The notes below the pieces were generated by a model, which did not search any database, had not been told where the DNA came from, and saw only the letters and a list, made by a program, of their open reading frames with translations. Both the position numbers and the translations under genes were made by a program. A stretch of DNA of 64,000 nucleotides, taken from NCBI RefSeq assembly GCF_014775655.1, contig NZ_CP061274.1:496001-560000 (forward strand), given 5' to 3'. This document shows, piece by piece, positions 48,446-56,969 of this stretch (position 1 is its first letter; every line of letters begins with the position of its first letter). The stretch is from Clavibacter zhangzhiyongii. GTDB lineage: Bacteria; Actinomycetota; Actinomycetes; Actinomycetales; Microbacteriaceae.

Positions 48446-51400
48446 CGGCGACCGGCGGTCGCGGGCGCCTCGGTCGCGGGATCCGCGACGGTCGCGGACG
48501 CGGACGCGCTCGCCCCCGCGGGCAGGTACCGTCCGAGCTTCACCTCGCGCCACGGGCCGATCGGGTTGCCGCTCCAGCGGCTCGCCTCGGGCACGAGCTC
48601 CCCGCGCATCACGAGGCTCGCGGGGCCGACGGTGGCCTGCGGGCCGATGCGCGCCGCGGGGAGGATGACGCTGTGCGGCCCGAGGGTCGCACCCGCGTCG
48701 AGGGTGACGGTGTCCATGCTCATGATCCGATCATGGAACAGATGCGTCTGCACGACGCACCCGCGGTTGATCGTGGATGCATCGCCGAGGGTCACGAGGT
48801 CCGCCTCGGGCAGCCAGTGCGAGTCGCACCACACGCCGGATCCGATGCGCGCGCCGAGGCTCCGCAGCCACCAGACGAGCGCGGGCGTGCCCGCGGCCGA
48901 CGACGCGAACCAGGGCGCGGCCACCATCTCCGTGAAGACGTCCGACACCTCGCTGCGCCACACGAACGACGACCACAGCGGGTGCTCCTCCGCGCGGATG
49001 CGGCCGATGAGGATCCACTTCGCCGCCGTCGAGATGCCCGCCGCGACCGCGCCCGCCGCGAGCAGCACGACGCCGCCCAGCAGGAACGCGACGAATGGGC
49101 CCCACGCCTCGGTGAGCGCGGCGAGCGCCACGAGCACCGCGAGGCCGATCGCGCAGGTCACGATCACGGGAACGACGCGCAGCAGCTCCCAGAGGATGCG
49201 CGCCACGCGCAGCCGCGTCGGCGGCCTGAACGTGCGGGAGTCGTCGGCCGCGGCGACCGTGCGCCGGAGCCGGACGGGCGGGGAGCCGAGCCACGAGGAT
49301 CCCGCCTTCGACTTGGTGGGCGCCGCCGAGAGCACGGCGACGAGGCCGTCCTTCGGGACCTTGTGGCCGGGACCCGCCATGCCGGAGTTGCCGAGGAACG
49401 CGCGCTGGCCGATCTCCGCGCGGGCGACGCGCATCCACCCGCCGCCGAGCTCGTAGCCGGCCACGAGCGTGTCGTCGGCGAGGAAGGCGCCGTCGCGGAT
49501 CGTGGTCATCGCGGGGATGAGGAGCACGGTCGACGCCTCGACGTCCTTGCCCACGCGCGCGCCGAGGAGGCGCAGCCACACGGGCGTGAAGAGGCCGGCG
49601 TAGAGCGGGAAGAGCACGGTGCGCGCGAGGTCGAGGAGGCGCTCGGTAGACCACAGCTGCCAGCCGACGCGGCTCCGCACCGCGTGGATGCCCTCGGTGA
49701 CGCCGAGGCCGAGCAGGCGCACGGATCCGACCACGAGCAGCGCGAGCACCAGCCCCGTGACCAGCACGGCGGGCACGAGCGCGCCGAGGCCGCGCCACCA
49801 GACGTCGCCCAGGTCGGCGGATCCTCGGATCGCGGCCGCGAGGATCCCGCCGCCCGCGACGAACGCCACCACGGGCACGAGCGCGGTGGCGACCGAGGCG
49901 GCGCCGTACGCCGCGACCCAGCGGGTGTTGCGCGGCGGCCGGTGGTCGGGCCACCAGACGCGCGCCTTGCCGACGCGCGCGGCGGGGGATCCGGCCCAGC
50001 GCTGGCCCGACGGCACGCGTCCGAAGACGGCCGAGCCCGGCGCGATCTCCGCGCCCTTGCCGATGCGCGTGCCCGGCAGCAGGGTCGAGCGGGTGCCGAC
50101 CGTGGATCCCGCGCCGATGCGGACCGCGCCGACGCGCACGGTGTCGCCGTCGATCCAGTAGCCGGAGAGGTCGACCTCGGGCTCGACGGATGCGCCCCGG
50201 CCGATGCGGAGCATGCCCGTCACCGGCGGCAGCGTGTGCAGGTCGACGTCGTCCGCGATGCGCGCGCCGAGCGCCCGCGCGTAGTACGTAATCCACGGCG
50301 CGCCCGCGAGCCCGACCGCGCCGATCTGCTGCGCGATCTGCTCGGCCAGCCAGAGCCGCAGGTGCCAGCGGCCGCCGCGCGGGTGGTCGCCGGGCGTGAG
50401 GCCGCGGAGGAGGAGGCGCGCGGCGACCGCGGAGATCGCCATGCGGCCGAACGGCGTCGCGAAGAGGAGGAGGCCCGGCGCGAGCACCCACCAGGAGACG
50501 TCGGGCAGCGCGTCGAAGCCGCCGAGCGGGCTCAGCAGCGCGCTGGCGGTGAGCAGGAGCGCGAGCCAGCGGAGGCTCTGCAGGGCGAGGAGGGGCGCGC
50601 CGAGGAGGGTCTGGATCCACTGCGTGCGGCGGGGCGTGGGCGTCACGTCCACGCGCGGCCCGCTGCGCTCGGCCCGCGGCGCGCGTCCGGCGATGGCGGC
50701 GTGCATGGCGCCGAGGCGCGGGTGCGCGTAGACGTCGGCGACCGTGAACTCGGGGTCGATCGTGCGGATCCGCGCCACGAGCTGCGCGGCCGACAGGGAT
50801 CCGCCGCCCAGGTCGAAGAAGTTGGCGTCGGCGCTCGCGACGGGCGTGCCGAGCGCGGCGGACCACATCTCGGCGAGCGGGCGGAGCTCCGCGTCGAGGT
50901 CGGCGCCGTCGTCGCCCGCGGCGCCCGGCAGCGGCCACGGCAGCGCGGCCCGGTCGACCTTGCCGGAGGTGCGGGTGGGCAGCGAGTCGACGACGCCGAT
51001 GAGCGGCACGAGCGCGGCGGGCAGCGCGACGCGGAGGCGCTGCACCGCGTCCTCGCGGGAGAAGGCGGCCGGATCCCGCGGCACGAGGTAGCCGACGAGC
51101 ACCTGGTTGCCGGCGTCCGTGGTCTGCACGGCGACGGCCGCGCCCTGCACGTCGTCGAGGTCCTGCAGCGCCGCCTCGATCTCGCCCAGCTCGATGCGCC
51201 GGCCGCCGACCTTCACCTGGTCGTCCGCGCGGCCCTGGAAGACGAGGCCCTCGGCCTCGAAGCGCACGAGGTCGCCGCTGCGGTACGCGCGGTCCCACGC
51301 GAGCGCGGGGAACGGGGCGTACTTCTCGGCGTCCTTCGCGGGATCCAGGTAGCGGGCGAGCCCGACGCCGCCGATGATCAGCTCGCCGACGCCGCCCTCG

Positions 51401-52560
51401 GGCACGCGCGCGCCCTCGGCGTCGACCACGGCGAGGGTCCAGCCGTCCAGGGGCAGGCCGATCCGCACCGGGCCGGGTCCGCCGAGCGGGGCCGCGCACG
51501 CGACGACGGTGGCCTCGGTGGGGCCGTACGTGTTCCAGACCTCGCGGCCGTCGGTCGCGAGCCGCTGCCCGAGCTCGGGCGGGCAGGCCTCGCCGCCGAA
51601 GATGAGCAGCCGCACGTTCTCGAGCGACTCCGCGGGCCACAGCGCCGCGAGCGTCGGGACGGTGGACACGATCGTCACGCCGTGCGTGGTGAGCCAGGGC
51701 CCGAGGTCCATGCCGCTGCGGACGAGGCTGCGGGGCGCGGGCACGAGGCACGCGCCGTGGCGCCACGCCAGCCACATCTCCTCGCAGCTGGCGTCGAACG
51801 CGACCGAGAGGCCCGCGAGCACGCGGTCGCCGGGGCCGATCGGCTCCTCCTGCAGGAACAGGCGCGCCTCCGCGTCGACGAAGGCCGCGGCCGAGCGGTG
51901 CGAGACGGCGACGCCCTTGGGGGTGCCGGTGGATCCCGAGGTGAAGATGATCCACGCGTCGTCCTCCGGCGCGGGCGGCGCCACGAGCGGCAGCGCGGAG
52001 GTGGAGGCGTGCGCGGCGGCGGCGGGGAGCACGCGGAGTGCCGCGGCGGCAGCGGCCTCGGCGTCGGCGGCGTCGGCCGTGCGCGGCGCGTACTCGCCCG
52101 TGCCGGTCACGACGCCCGCGACGCGGGCCTCGCCGAACACGAGCCGGGCGCGCTCATCGGGGTCGTCCGCGTCCACCGGCACGTAGGCCGCGCCGGCCGC
52201 GAGCACGCCGAGCACGGTGACGTAGAGGTCGCGGGATCCCGACGGCATGCGGATCCCGACCCGGTCGCCCTTCCCCACGCCCGCCTCCCGCAGCGACGCG
52301 GCGACCTGCACGACGCGCGCCATGAGCTCGCGGTAGCTGAGCGCGCCGTCGCCGTCCTCGATGGCGGACGCGTCGGGGTGCGCGGCGACCGTGGCCCGGA
52401 GCACGTCCACCAGCGTGCGCGGCGGGGTGACGGCGTCCGCGCGGTCGAGCACGCGCTGGGCGCCCTCGCCCGCACCCGCGAGGTCCGCGGCGTCCTCCGC
52501 GGGAGGCGCGGCCACGGCGTCGTCGTGCGGCGTCGCCGCCTCCGGGGAGGACTCGGGCAT
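48442..52560 (-). CDS. Pls/PosA-type non-ribosomal peptide synthetase (poly-amino-acid synthetase-like)
   Basis: A 1372-residue membrane NRPS. An adenylation domain (about residues 45-540) has FTSGSTGTPKGVAVSHRS, NTYGPTEATVVA, YRSGDLVRF and GRADDQVKVGGRRIELGEIE. A thiolation domain follows with phosphopantetheine Ser588 in FFDLGGGSLSAAQ. The C-terminal 750 residues have six hydrophobic segments and three soluble repeats with hexapeptide-like VGTRSTLLPGTRIGKGAEI turns, the layout of epsilon-poly-lysine synthetase, which makes homopolymers without thioesterase or normal condensation domains. Length is close to the 1319 residues of the Streptomyces enzyme. The amino acid used is not known. It lies between a GntR gene and a coupled M1 peptidase gene. 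Confidence 0.9.
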   Translation of the reverse strand: MPESSPEAATPHDDAVAAPPAEDAADLAGAGEGAQRVLDRADAVTPPRTLVDVLRATVAAHPDASAIEDGDGALSYRELMARVVQVAASLREAGVGKGDRVGIRMPSGSRDLYVTVLGVLAAGAAYVPVDADDPDERARLVFGEARVAGVVTGTGEYAPRTADAADAEAAAAAALRVLPAAAAHASTSALPLVAPPAPEDDAWIIFTSGSTGTPKGVAVSHRSAAAFVDAEARLFLQEEPIGPGDRVLAGLSVAFDASCEEMWLAWRHGACLVPAPRSLVRSGMDLGPWLTTHGVTIVSTVPTLAALWPAESLENVRLLIFGGEACPPELGQRLATDGREVWNTYGPTEATVVACAAPLGGPGPVRIGLPLDGWTLAVVDAEGARVPEGGVGELIIGGVGLARYLDPAKDAEKYAPFPALAWDRAYRSGDLVRFEAEGLVFQGRADDQVKVGGRRIELGEIEAALQDLDDVQGAAVAVQTTDAGNQVLVGYLVPRDPAAFSREDAVQRLRVALPAALVPLIGVVDSLPTRTSGKVDRAALPWPLPGAAGDDGADLDAELRPLAEMWSAALGTPVASADANFFDLGGGSLSAAQLVARIRTIDPEFTVADVYAHPRLGAMHAAIAGRAPRAERSGPRVDVTPTPRRTQWIQTLLGAPLLALQSLRWLALLLTASALLSPLGGFDALPDVSWWVLAPGLLLFATPFGRMAISAVAARLLLRGLTPGDHPRGGRWHLRLWLAEQIAQQIGAVGLAGAPWITYYARALGARIADDVDLHTLPPVTGMLRIGRGASVEPEVDLSGYWIDGDTVRVGAVRIGAGSTVGTRSTLLPGTRIGKGAEIAPGSAVFGRVPSGQRWAGSPAARVGKARVWWPDHRPPRNTRWVAAYGAASVATALVPVVAFVAGGGILAAAIRGSADLGDVWWRGLGALVPAVLVTGLVLALLVVGSVRLLGLGVTEGIHAVRSRVGWQLWSTERLLDLARTVLFPLYAGLFTPVWLRLLGARVGKDVEASTVLLIPAMTTIRDGAFLADDTLVAGYELGGGWMRVARAEIGQRAFLGNSGMAGPGHKVPKDGLVAVLSAAPTKSKAGSSWLGSPPVRLRRTVAAADDSRTFRPPTRLRVARILWELLRVVPVIVTCAIGLAVLVALAALTEAWGPFVAFLLGGVVLLAAGAVAAGISTAAKWILIGRIRAEEHPLWSSFVWRSEVSDVFTEMVAAPWFASSAAGTPALVWWLRSLGARIGSGVWCDSHWLPEADLVTLGDASTINRGCVVQTHLFHDRIMSMDTVTLDAGATLGPHSVILPAARIGPQATVGPASLVMRGELVPEASRWSGNPIGPWREVKLGRYLPAGASASASATVADPATEAPATAGRR

Positions 52561-52664
52561 GTGGTCTCCGTTCGGGTCGGGCGGCGTCCGTACTGTCCGG
52601 CCTCCGGGTGAACGGGAGGTGGAATCGCGGCGACCCGGCGTCGCCTGGTGCCGCAGGGGCGGGA

Positions 52665-53033
52665 TCAGCCGGCGGCGAGCGCCTCGTCGACCACGCGCCG
52701 CGCGTCGTCGTCGGGGGCGCCGAGCCGGCGCGCGAGCTGCGCGTACGCGACGGCCGCGGCGCGGAGCGCGGCGGGCACGTCGTCCTGCGCGGCGACGTAC
52801 GAACCGGCGCGACCGCGCGTCTCGATCACCCCGTCGGCCTCGAGCTCCCGGTACGCCCGCGCCACCGTGTTGACGGCGACGCCGGCCTGCTCCGCGAGCG
52901 CCCGCACGGTCGGCAGTCGCGCACCGACCGGCAGCTCGCCGGCGGCGGCCCGGCGCGCGACCTCCGCGCGGAGCTGCTCGTAGGGCGGGATCGCGGAGCC
53001 CGGGTCTATGCGGTAGCCGGGCGCGGGATCCAT
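52665..53033 (-). CDS. GntR family transcriptional regulator (YtrA-like, short)
   Basis: A 122-residue regulator. IPPYEQLRAEVARRAAAGELPVGARLPTVRALAEQAGVAVNTVARAYRELEADGVIETRGRAGSYV is the GntR winged helix; only about 40 residues follow, as in the YtrA subfamily with no large effector domain. It is on the same strand as the synthetase, 104 bp upstream, and is the natural candidate to control it. TAGCCT lies 6 nt before the ATG. YtrA-type regulators often control envelope-stress or antibiotic-linked transport genes. Confidence 0.9.
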   Translation of the reverse strand: MDPAPGYRIDPGSAIPPYEQLRAEVARRAAAGELPVGARLPTVRALAEQAGVAVNTVARAYRELEADGVIETRGRAGSYVAAQDDVPAALRAAAVAYAQLARRLGAPDDDARRVVDEALAAG

Positions 53034-53039
53034 GCGCCG

Positions 53040-53045
53040 AGGCTA
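53040..53045 (-). promoter_or_regulatory. -10 element TAGCCT of leaderless gntR mRNA
   Basis: On the minus strand TAGCCT ends 6 nt before the ATG at 53033. Confidence 0.55.
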
Positions 53046-53169
53046 GCGGTCGAAGGCGTTCGTGCCGTTTTTCAGTCGGAGTTTCACCGTGACTTTCTTG
53101 TGTTGAACGGACCTTCGGGTTCCCCACGGACTGATAAGCGCAGTCTGAGCAGAGGTAGTGTCTAGGACT

Positions 53170-54105
53170 ATGCCAGCTCAAGACGCTTATCTCCGTCGGC
53201 TCGAGACTCTCCTTCATGCGATAGAGGGTATTGATGGGGTCACCGACGAGGGCAAGAGGCTCGCAACTCAAGCCGTGCAACGTGTTCTAGAAACTTGGAC
53301 AAATGACCCCTTCTTGCTTGAGTCTTCCGATACGATGCCCTCGTTCTGGGATGAGGCAGATGAGGTTTTGGCCGCGCTGCCAAATGTGCCCTCCGATGAG
53401 CCTGCGGCTCTTCACGCCTGGGCGAGAAATTTGACTTTTAAACTTATCAATCAGGTCGATAGCTACATCGAATACGATGAAGGAAGTCCTAGGCAGAGGG
53501 CTTCCGCTTTCGATCTGCAGCGAAATCTCGCGTCAGATATTCAGGACATCGCAACTTCTGAGACGGGTGAGCGAATGCAAGCTCGCGCCGACAAAGTGCT
53601 AGCTGGTATAGAGAATACCGAGCGGTCGGTACAAGTTGCGGCAGGCAACGTTGGTGGCACAAAGCTCTTTGAGTACTTCGGGGACTACGCAGATTCACAG
53701 CTTAAGGCAGCTAATTTCTTTCGCTGGGCAACGATACTCTTAATTTCGGCTGGTGGGATAGTGTCGCTTGCGCTACCGCTGCCGGGACGCGCGGACTGGG
53801 CTACAGTCGCAGCTCGGCTGAGCGTGCTTGCGGCCGTAGTGGGGCTTGCCGCGTACTGTGGCCGGCAATCAACGCACCACAGGCGTATCGCAGATTGGGC
53901 CCGAGCGCTTGAGGTGCAGCTGAAATCGTTACCGGCATTCATTGAGCCCATTCAGGCAGATGAGCAGCGAGACGGAATCTACGCGGCTTTCGCAAGGCGA
54001 ATTCTGGGAAATCCACCAGATGGGTCATCGGCGAATAGTGATACGACAGAACTTTCAATGACCCAAGTTATTGATCTGTTGTCCGTCGTGATCAAAAAAG
54101 CGTAA
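53170..54105 (+). CDS. Unrecognised lower-GC protein: long helical domain, two membrane helices, C-terminal helix
   Basis: A 311-residue protein I do not recognise. Residues 1-180 are hydrophilic and mostly helical in composition; two transmembrane segments lie at about 183-203 (FFRWATILLISAGGIVSLALPL) and 213-230; an HHRRIADWARALEVQL helix and a Ser/Thr-rich tail follow. The 2TM-after-helical-domain layout resembles SLATT-type membrane effectors in defence systems, but I see no diagnostic motif. Base use differs from its neighbours: two 60-nt lines inside it (53461-53520 and 53701-53760) have 31 and 27 G+C by hand count. TAGTGT lies 8 nt before the ATG; GTG at 53158 is an alternative start. 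Confidence 0.75.
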   Translation: MPAQDAYLRRLETLLHAIEGIDGVTDEGKRLATQAVQRVLETWTNDPFLLESSDTMPSFWDEADEVLAALPNVPSDEPAALHAWARNLTFKLINQVDSYIEYDEGSPRQRASAFDLQRNLASDIQDIATSETGERMQARADKVLAGIENTERSVQVAAGNVGGTKLFEYFGDYADSQLKAANFFRWATILLISAGGIVSLALPLPGRADWATVAARLSVLAAVVGLAAYCGRQSTHHRRIADWARALEVQLKSLPAFIEPIQADEQRDGIYAAFARRILGNPPDGSSANSDTTELSMTQVIDLLSVVIKKA

Positions 54106-54271
54106 ATAAAGGAAAGAGTGCTTTGTTGGTCATCGATGATGACTGCCGAATCGCGTGCTTCATGAGGGTCACGCATTCTGGCTCAAGTGCATGGTGGGTG
54201 GATGAGATCCACGCGACGGCGGGGCAAGATGGAGGAGCGGCGATCCCACCGCCGCCGACTGGAGGTCCCGC

Positions 54272-54643
54272 ATGTCCGAGCTCGAGCTGATCACCATGTG
54301 GTCGCGCGCCCGCAAGCAGATGATTACGAGCCAGCTCGGCCCGATCTTCCTGCTCACCGCCACCGTGTTCCTACTGCGCACCGGCCTCGCCGACGCCGAC
54401 CTGGGCACGCGACTCGCCGCCGCCCTGATCCTGCTCGCTACCGGCGCCCTCGGTGCCGCCGTGCAGTTCTCCCTCAACTCGCAGGCCATCGCGATCGCCC
54501 GCGACCTCCGCGAGTCGGGCGCCACGTCGCACGCGGCCCGCGTGGTCATCGCCGCGGAGGGCCTCACGAACCTCGTCCGCTACGCGATCCCGGCGCTGTT
54601 CGTGGTCATCTACGTCGTGATCCTAGTGGCGCTGTTTGCGTAG
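54272..54643 (+). CDS. Small three-helix membrane protein
   Basis: A 123-residue membrane protein with three hydrophobic segments (IFLLTATVFLLRTGLA; RLAAALILLATGALGAAVQF; YAIPALFVVIYVVILVALFA) and a positively charged loop before the last one. Its base use is high-GC like the chromosome, unlike the genes on both sides. ATG at 54272 has GGAGG 7 nt upstream. No known family is evident. Confidence 0.75.
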   Translation: MSELELITMWSRARKQMITSQLGPIFLLTATVFLLRTGLADADLGTRLAAALILLATGALGAAVQFSLNSQAIAIARDLRESGATSHAARVVIAAEGLTNLVRYAIPALFVVIYVVILVALFA

Positions 54644-54698
54644 GCGCGATTTGAGGTGTTCATCATCGTGTAGTCGACTCGGTCACAATCGGAGGTCT

Positions 54699-55412
54699 AT
54701 GGTGAAGCAGTATCCGGAGACGCCGGAAGAGAGTCCTGCGCAGAGCGTGGCGGTCGCAGTCGGTATGGGGGCTCTCGGATCTATTCCTCTTGTGGGAGGA
54801 ATGGTGGCGGGAGGTTTGTCAGCAGTCATCGCAGCGAAGCAACGTGAGCGCGACGAGGAGTTCTGGGCATGGACCGCTGCCCGAGTCCGTGCCTTAGAGG
54901 AGCGTCTGGCAGGCGTCTTTGATCCGACGGATGATGAGTTCTTCGTGGCCGCGCAGAAGGTTATTAGAGCGTCACGCGAGACGGCGGATCAAGAGAAGCG
55001 GCGACTTCTGGCCGAGGTGCTCGCGGAGTCGGGTTCGTGGTCAGACATTCCTTACGATCGGCGAGAGCGATACCTCGACGTTGTCGTAAGGATGACACCC
55101 TGGCATATGAGGGTGCTTTCGTATTTCCAAGATCCGAGCGGGTGGTTTCACCGACGGGGGTTGGAGCATGAGCTTTATCGTTTATCGGGCAGCATGACGT
55201 CGATCGTGCAGGTCGCGACTGACTACGTGGTGCCGGCGGATTTACCATTTGAGCTTATCGTTTCGGATCTGGAACGGGAGCGCCTGGTGGATGTGCCATT
55301 ACATACATTGATGACCGGTAGTGGAACTGTCGATGCGCGAACGACCGGCGACGGCGCTGGTTTGTTAGGATTCTTAAACGGTGCCCCCGCCGCTTCTTGG
55401 CCGACTTCGTAG
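54699..55412 (+). CDS. Unrecognised lower-GC protein with Gly-rich hydrophobic N-terminal segment
   Basis: A 237-residue protein. Residues 20-50 (MGALGSIPLVGGMVAGGLSAVIAAKQRERD) form a Gly-rich membrane-like hairpin, followed by a charged helical domain (FFVAAQKVIRASRETADQEKRRLLAEVLAES) and RYLDVVVRMTPWHMRVLSYF. The GG-hairpin plus this helical region recurs in accessory-region hypothetical proteins of many bacteria, including ones near defence genes; I know of no assigned function. GGAGG is 3 nt before ATG 54699, so GTG 54702 may be the real start. Base use is lower in GC than the chromosome. Confidence 0.75.
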   Translation: MVKQYPETPEESPAQSVAVAVGMGALGSIPLVGGMVAGGLSAVIAAKQRERDEEFWAWTAARVRALEERLAGVFDPTDDEFFVAAQKVIRASRETADQEKRRLLAEVLAESGSWSDIPYDRRERYLDVVVRMTPWHMRVLSYFQDPSGWFHRRGLEHELYRLSGSMTSIVQVATDYVVPADLPFELIVSDLERERLVDVPLHTLMTGSGTVDARTTGDGAGLLGFLNGAPAASWPTS

Positions 55413-55496
55413 GAGACGCTGTAAGGCGGCCCCGCATAGCTGCTGCAGGCTTTGGGTGATTTTTTCGTTTGATTCAGGCTCTGAAGCACATCAGCG

Positions 55497-55934
55497 CTAC
55501 TCCAGCGTCCGGTTCACCAGCCGCGAGAGCACGATCGCGCTGCGGGTGTGGTCGACGTTCGGGGCCACGCGCACCTTCTCGAGGGCGTCCTCGAGGCTCG
55601 GGATGTCGCGGGAGCGGATGCGGACGATGGCGTCGGCGTCGCCCGTGACGGTGCCCGCGTCGACGACCTCGGGCACGCCCTGGAGGATGCGGCGCAGCTC
55701 GTCGGGCGCGACCGTGCCGCGGCAGAACAGCTCGACGTAGGCCTCGGTGCTGAGGCCGTCGACCGCGGGATCCACCTGGATGGTGAAGCCGCGGATCACG
55801 CCGTCGGCCACCAGCCGGTCGACCCGCCGCTTCACCGCGCTCGCCGAGAGCCCGACGGTGCCGCCGATGTCGCCGTACCCGGCGCGGCCGTTCTGGCGGA
55901 GGAGGTCGATGATCCGGTGGTCCAGGTTGTCCAT
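55497..55934 (-). CDS. Lrp/AsnC family transcriptional regulator
   Basis: A 145-residue regulator with an N-terminal helix-turn-helix (IIDLLRQNGRAGYGDIGGTVGLSASAVKRRVDRL) and a C-terminal RAM effector-binding domain (DADAIVRIRSRDIPSLEDAL). It is divergent from ddaH-rocD across 181 bp, so it is the likely regulator of that pair, with an arginine- or ornithine-related effector by inference. TAGGCT lies 6 nt before the ATG. Confidence 0.92.
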   Translation of the reverse strand: MDNLDHRIIDLLRQNGRAGYGDIGGTVGLSASAVKRRVDRLVADGVIRGFTIQVDPAVDGLSTEAYVELFCRGTVAPDELRRILQGVPEVVDAGTVTGDADAIVRIRSRDIPSLEDALEKVRVAPNVDHTRSAIVLSRLVNRTLE

Positions 55935-55940
55935 GGGGCG

Positions 55941-55946
55941 AGCCTA
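55941..55946 (-). promoter_or_regulatory. -10 element TAGGCT of leaderless lrp-like mRNA
   Basis: On the minus strand TAGGCT ends 6 nt before the ATG at 55934. Confidence 0.6.
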
Positions 55947-56115
55947 CGGCGGGATCGTGCGCGCGACCGGCCCCTCACGCGCGGAATCCGCGTGGCGACC
56001 GGTCGATCGGGCGCGATCCGCGTGCCAGGCTGGCGGGAAGGCGTCCCCTCGGGGCTCTGGGACATCGTCCGCCTCCACGACCGCGTCCCGGCGCGCCGCA
56101 CGAAGCAGGAGCACC

Positions 56116-56958
56116 ATGCCCTCCACCCTCCCCCTGTCCGCGGACACCGCATCGGGCCGCACGGCCGTCGCGAAGCGCGTCCTTATGTGCCGGCCCGACC
56201 ACTTCGACGTGGTCTACAAGATCAACCCGTGGATGGATCCCGCGATCCCGACCGACACGTCGCTCGCGGTCCGCCAGTGGCAGACCCTGTACGACACCTA
56301 CGTGGGGCTCGGCTTCCAGGTCGACCTGATCGACGGGATCGCGGGCCTTCCCGACATGGTCTACGCGGCCAACGGCGGCTTCACCCTCGACGGCATCGCG
56401 TACGGCGCCGCGTTCCAGCACCCCGAGCGCCAGCCCGAGGGCCCCGCGTACATGGACTGGTTCCGCGAGGCCGGCTTCGACGTGCGCGTGCCCGCCGAGG
56501 TCAACGAGGGCGAGGGCGACATCCTCCTCGTCGGCGACACGATCCTCGCGGGCACCGGCTTCCGCAGCGACAGCACGAGCCACGCGGAGATCGCCCGGAT
56601 CTTCGACCGCGAGGTCGTGACCCTGCGCCTCGTGGACCCGTCGTTCTACCACCTGGACACCGCCATCGCCGTGCTCGACGACACGAACATCGCGTACCTG
56701 CCGAGCGCCTTCGACGCCGTGAGCCTCGACGAGATCGAGCGCCGCTACCCCGACGCGGTCGAGGTCAGCGAGCAGGACGCGTCGATCCTCGGCCTCAACT
56801 CCTACAGCGACGGGCACCACGTCGTCATCGCCGAGAAGGCGGTCGGCTTCGAGGCGTCGCTGCGGGAGCGCGGCTACGAGCCCATCGGCGTCGACCTGTC
56901 CGAGCTGCTGCTCGGCGGCGGCGGCGTGAAGTGCTGCACGCTCGAGCTCCGGAAGTAG
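56116..56958 (+). CDS. ddaH: N(G),N(G)-dimethylarginine dimethylaminohydrolase family protein
   Basis: A 280-residue guanidino-group hydrolase (DDAH family of the pentein fold). VLMCRPDHFDV, DMVYAANGGFTLDGIA, EGEGDILLVGDTILAGTGFRSD, SFYHLDTAIAVLDDTNIAYLP (catalytic His) and the C-terminal GGGVKCCTLEL (catalytic Cys) are in place. It would release citrulline or ornithine-type products from arginine derivatives. It is 11 bp upstream of rocD and divergent from an Lrp regulator, consistent with arginine-derivative catabolism. ATG at 56116 has CAGGAGC upstream. Confidence 0.9.
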   Translation: MPSTLPLSADTASGRTAVAKRVLMCRPDHFDVVYKINPWMDPAIPTDTSLAVRQWQTLYDTYVGLGFQVDLIDGIAGLPDMVYAANGGFTLDGIAYGAAFQHPERQPEGPAYMDWFREAGFDVRVPAEVNEGEGDILLVGDTILAGTGFRSDSTSHAEIARIFDREVVTLRLVDPSFYHLDTAIAVLDDTNIAYLPSAFDAVSLDEIERRYPDAVEVSEQDASILGLNSYSDGHHVVIAEKAVGFEASLRERGYEPIGVDLSELLLGGGGVKCCTLELRK

Positions 56959-56969
56959 AGGGCGAGGAC

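Noticed and set aside
55430-55470. T6 run after the second low-GC gene as a rho-independent terminator
   Set aside because: No stable hairpin of useful length precedes the T-run (55460-55465).
53034-55496. Prophage or integrative element around the low-GC genes
   Set aside because: No integrase, no structural genes, and no flanking direct repeats or tRNA target were seen, so I describe it only as a low-GC patch.
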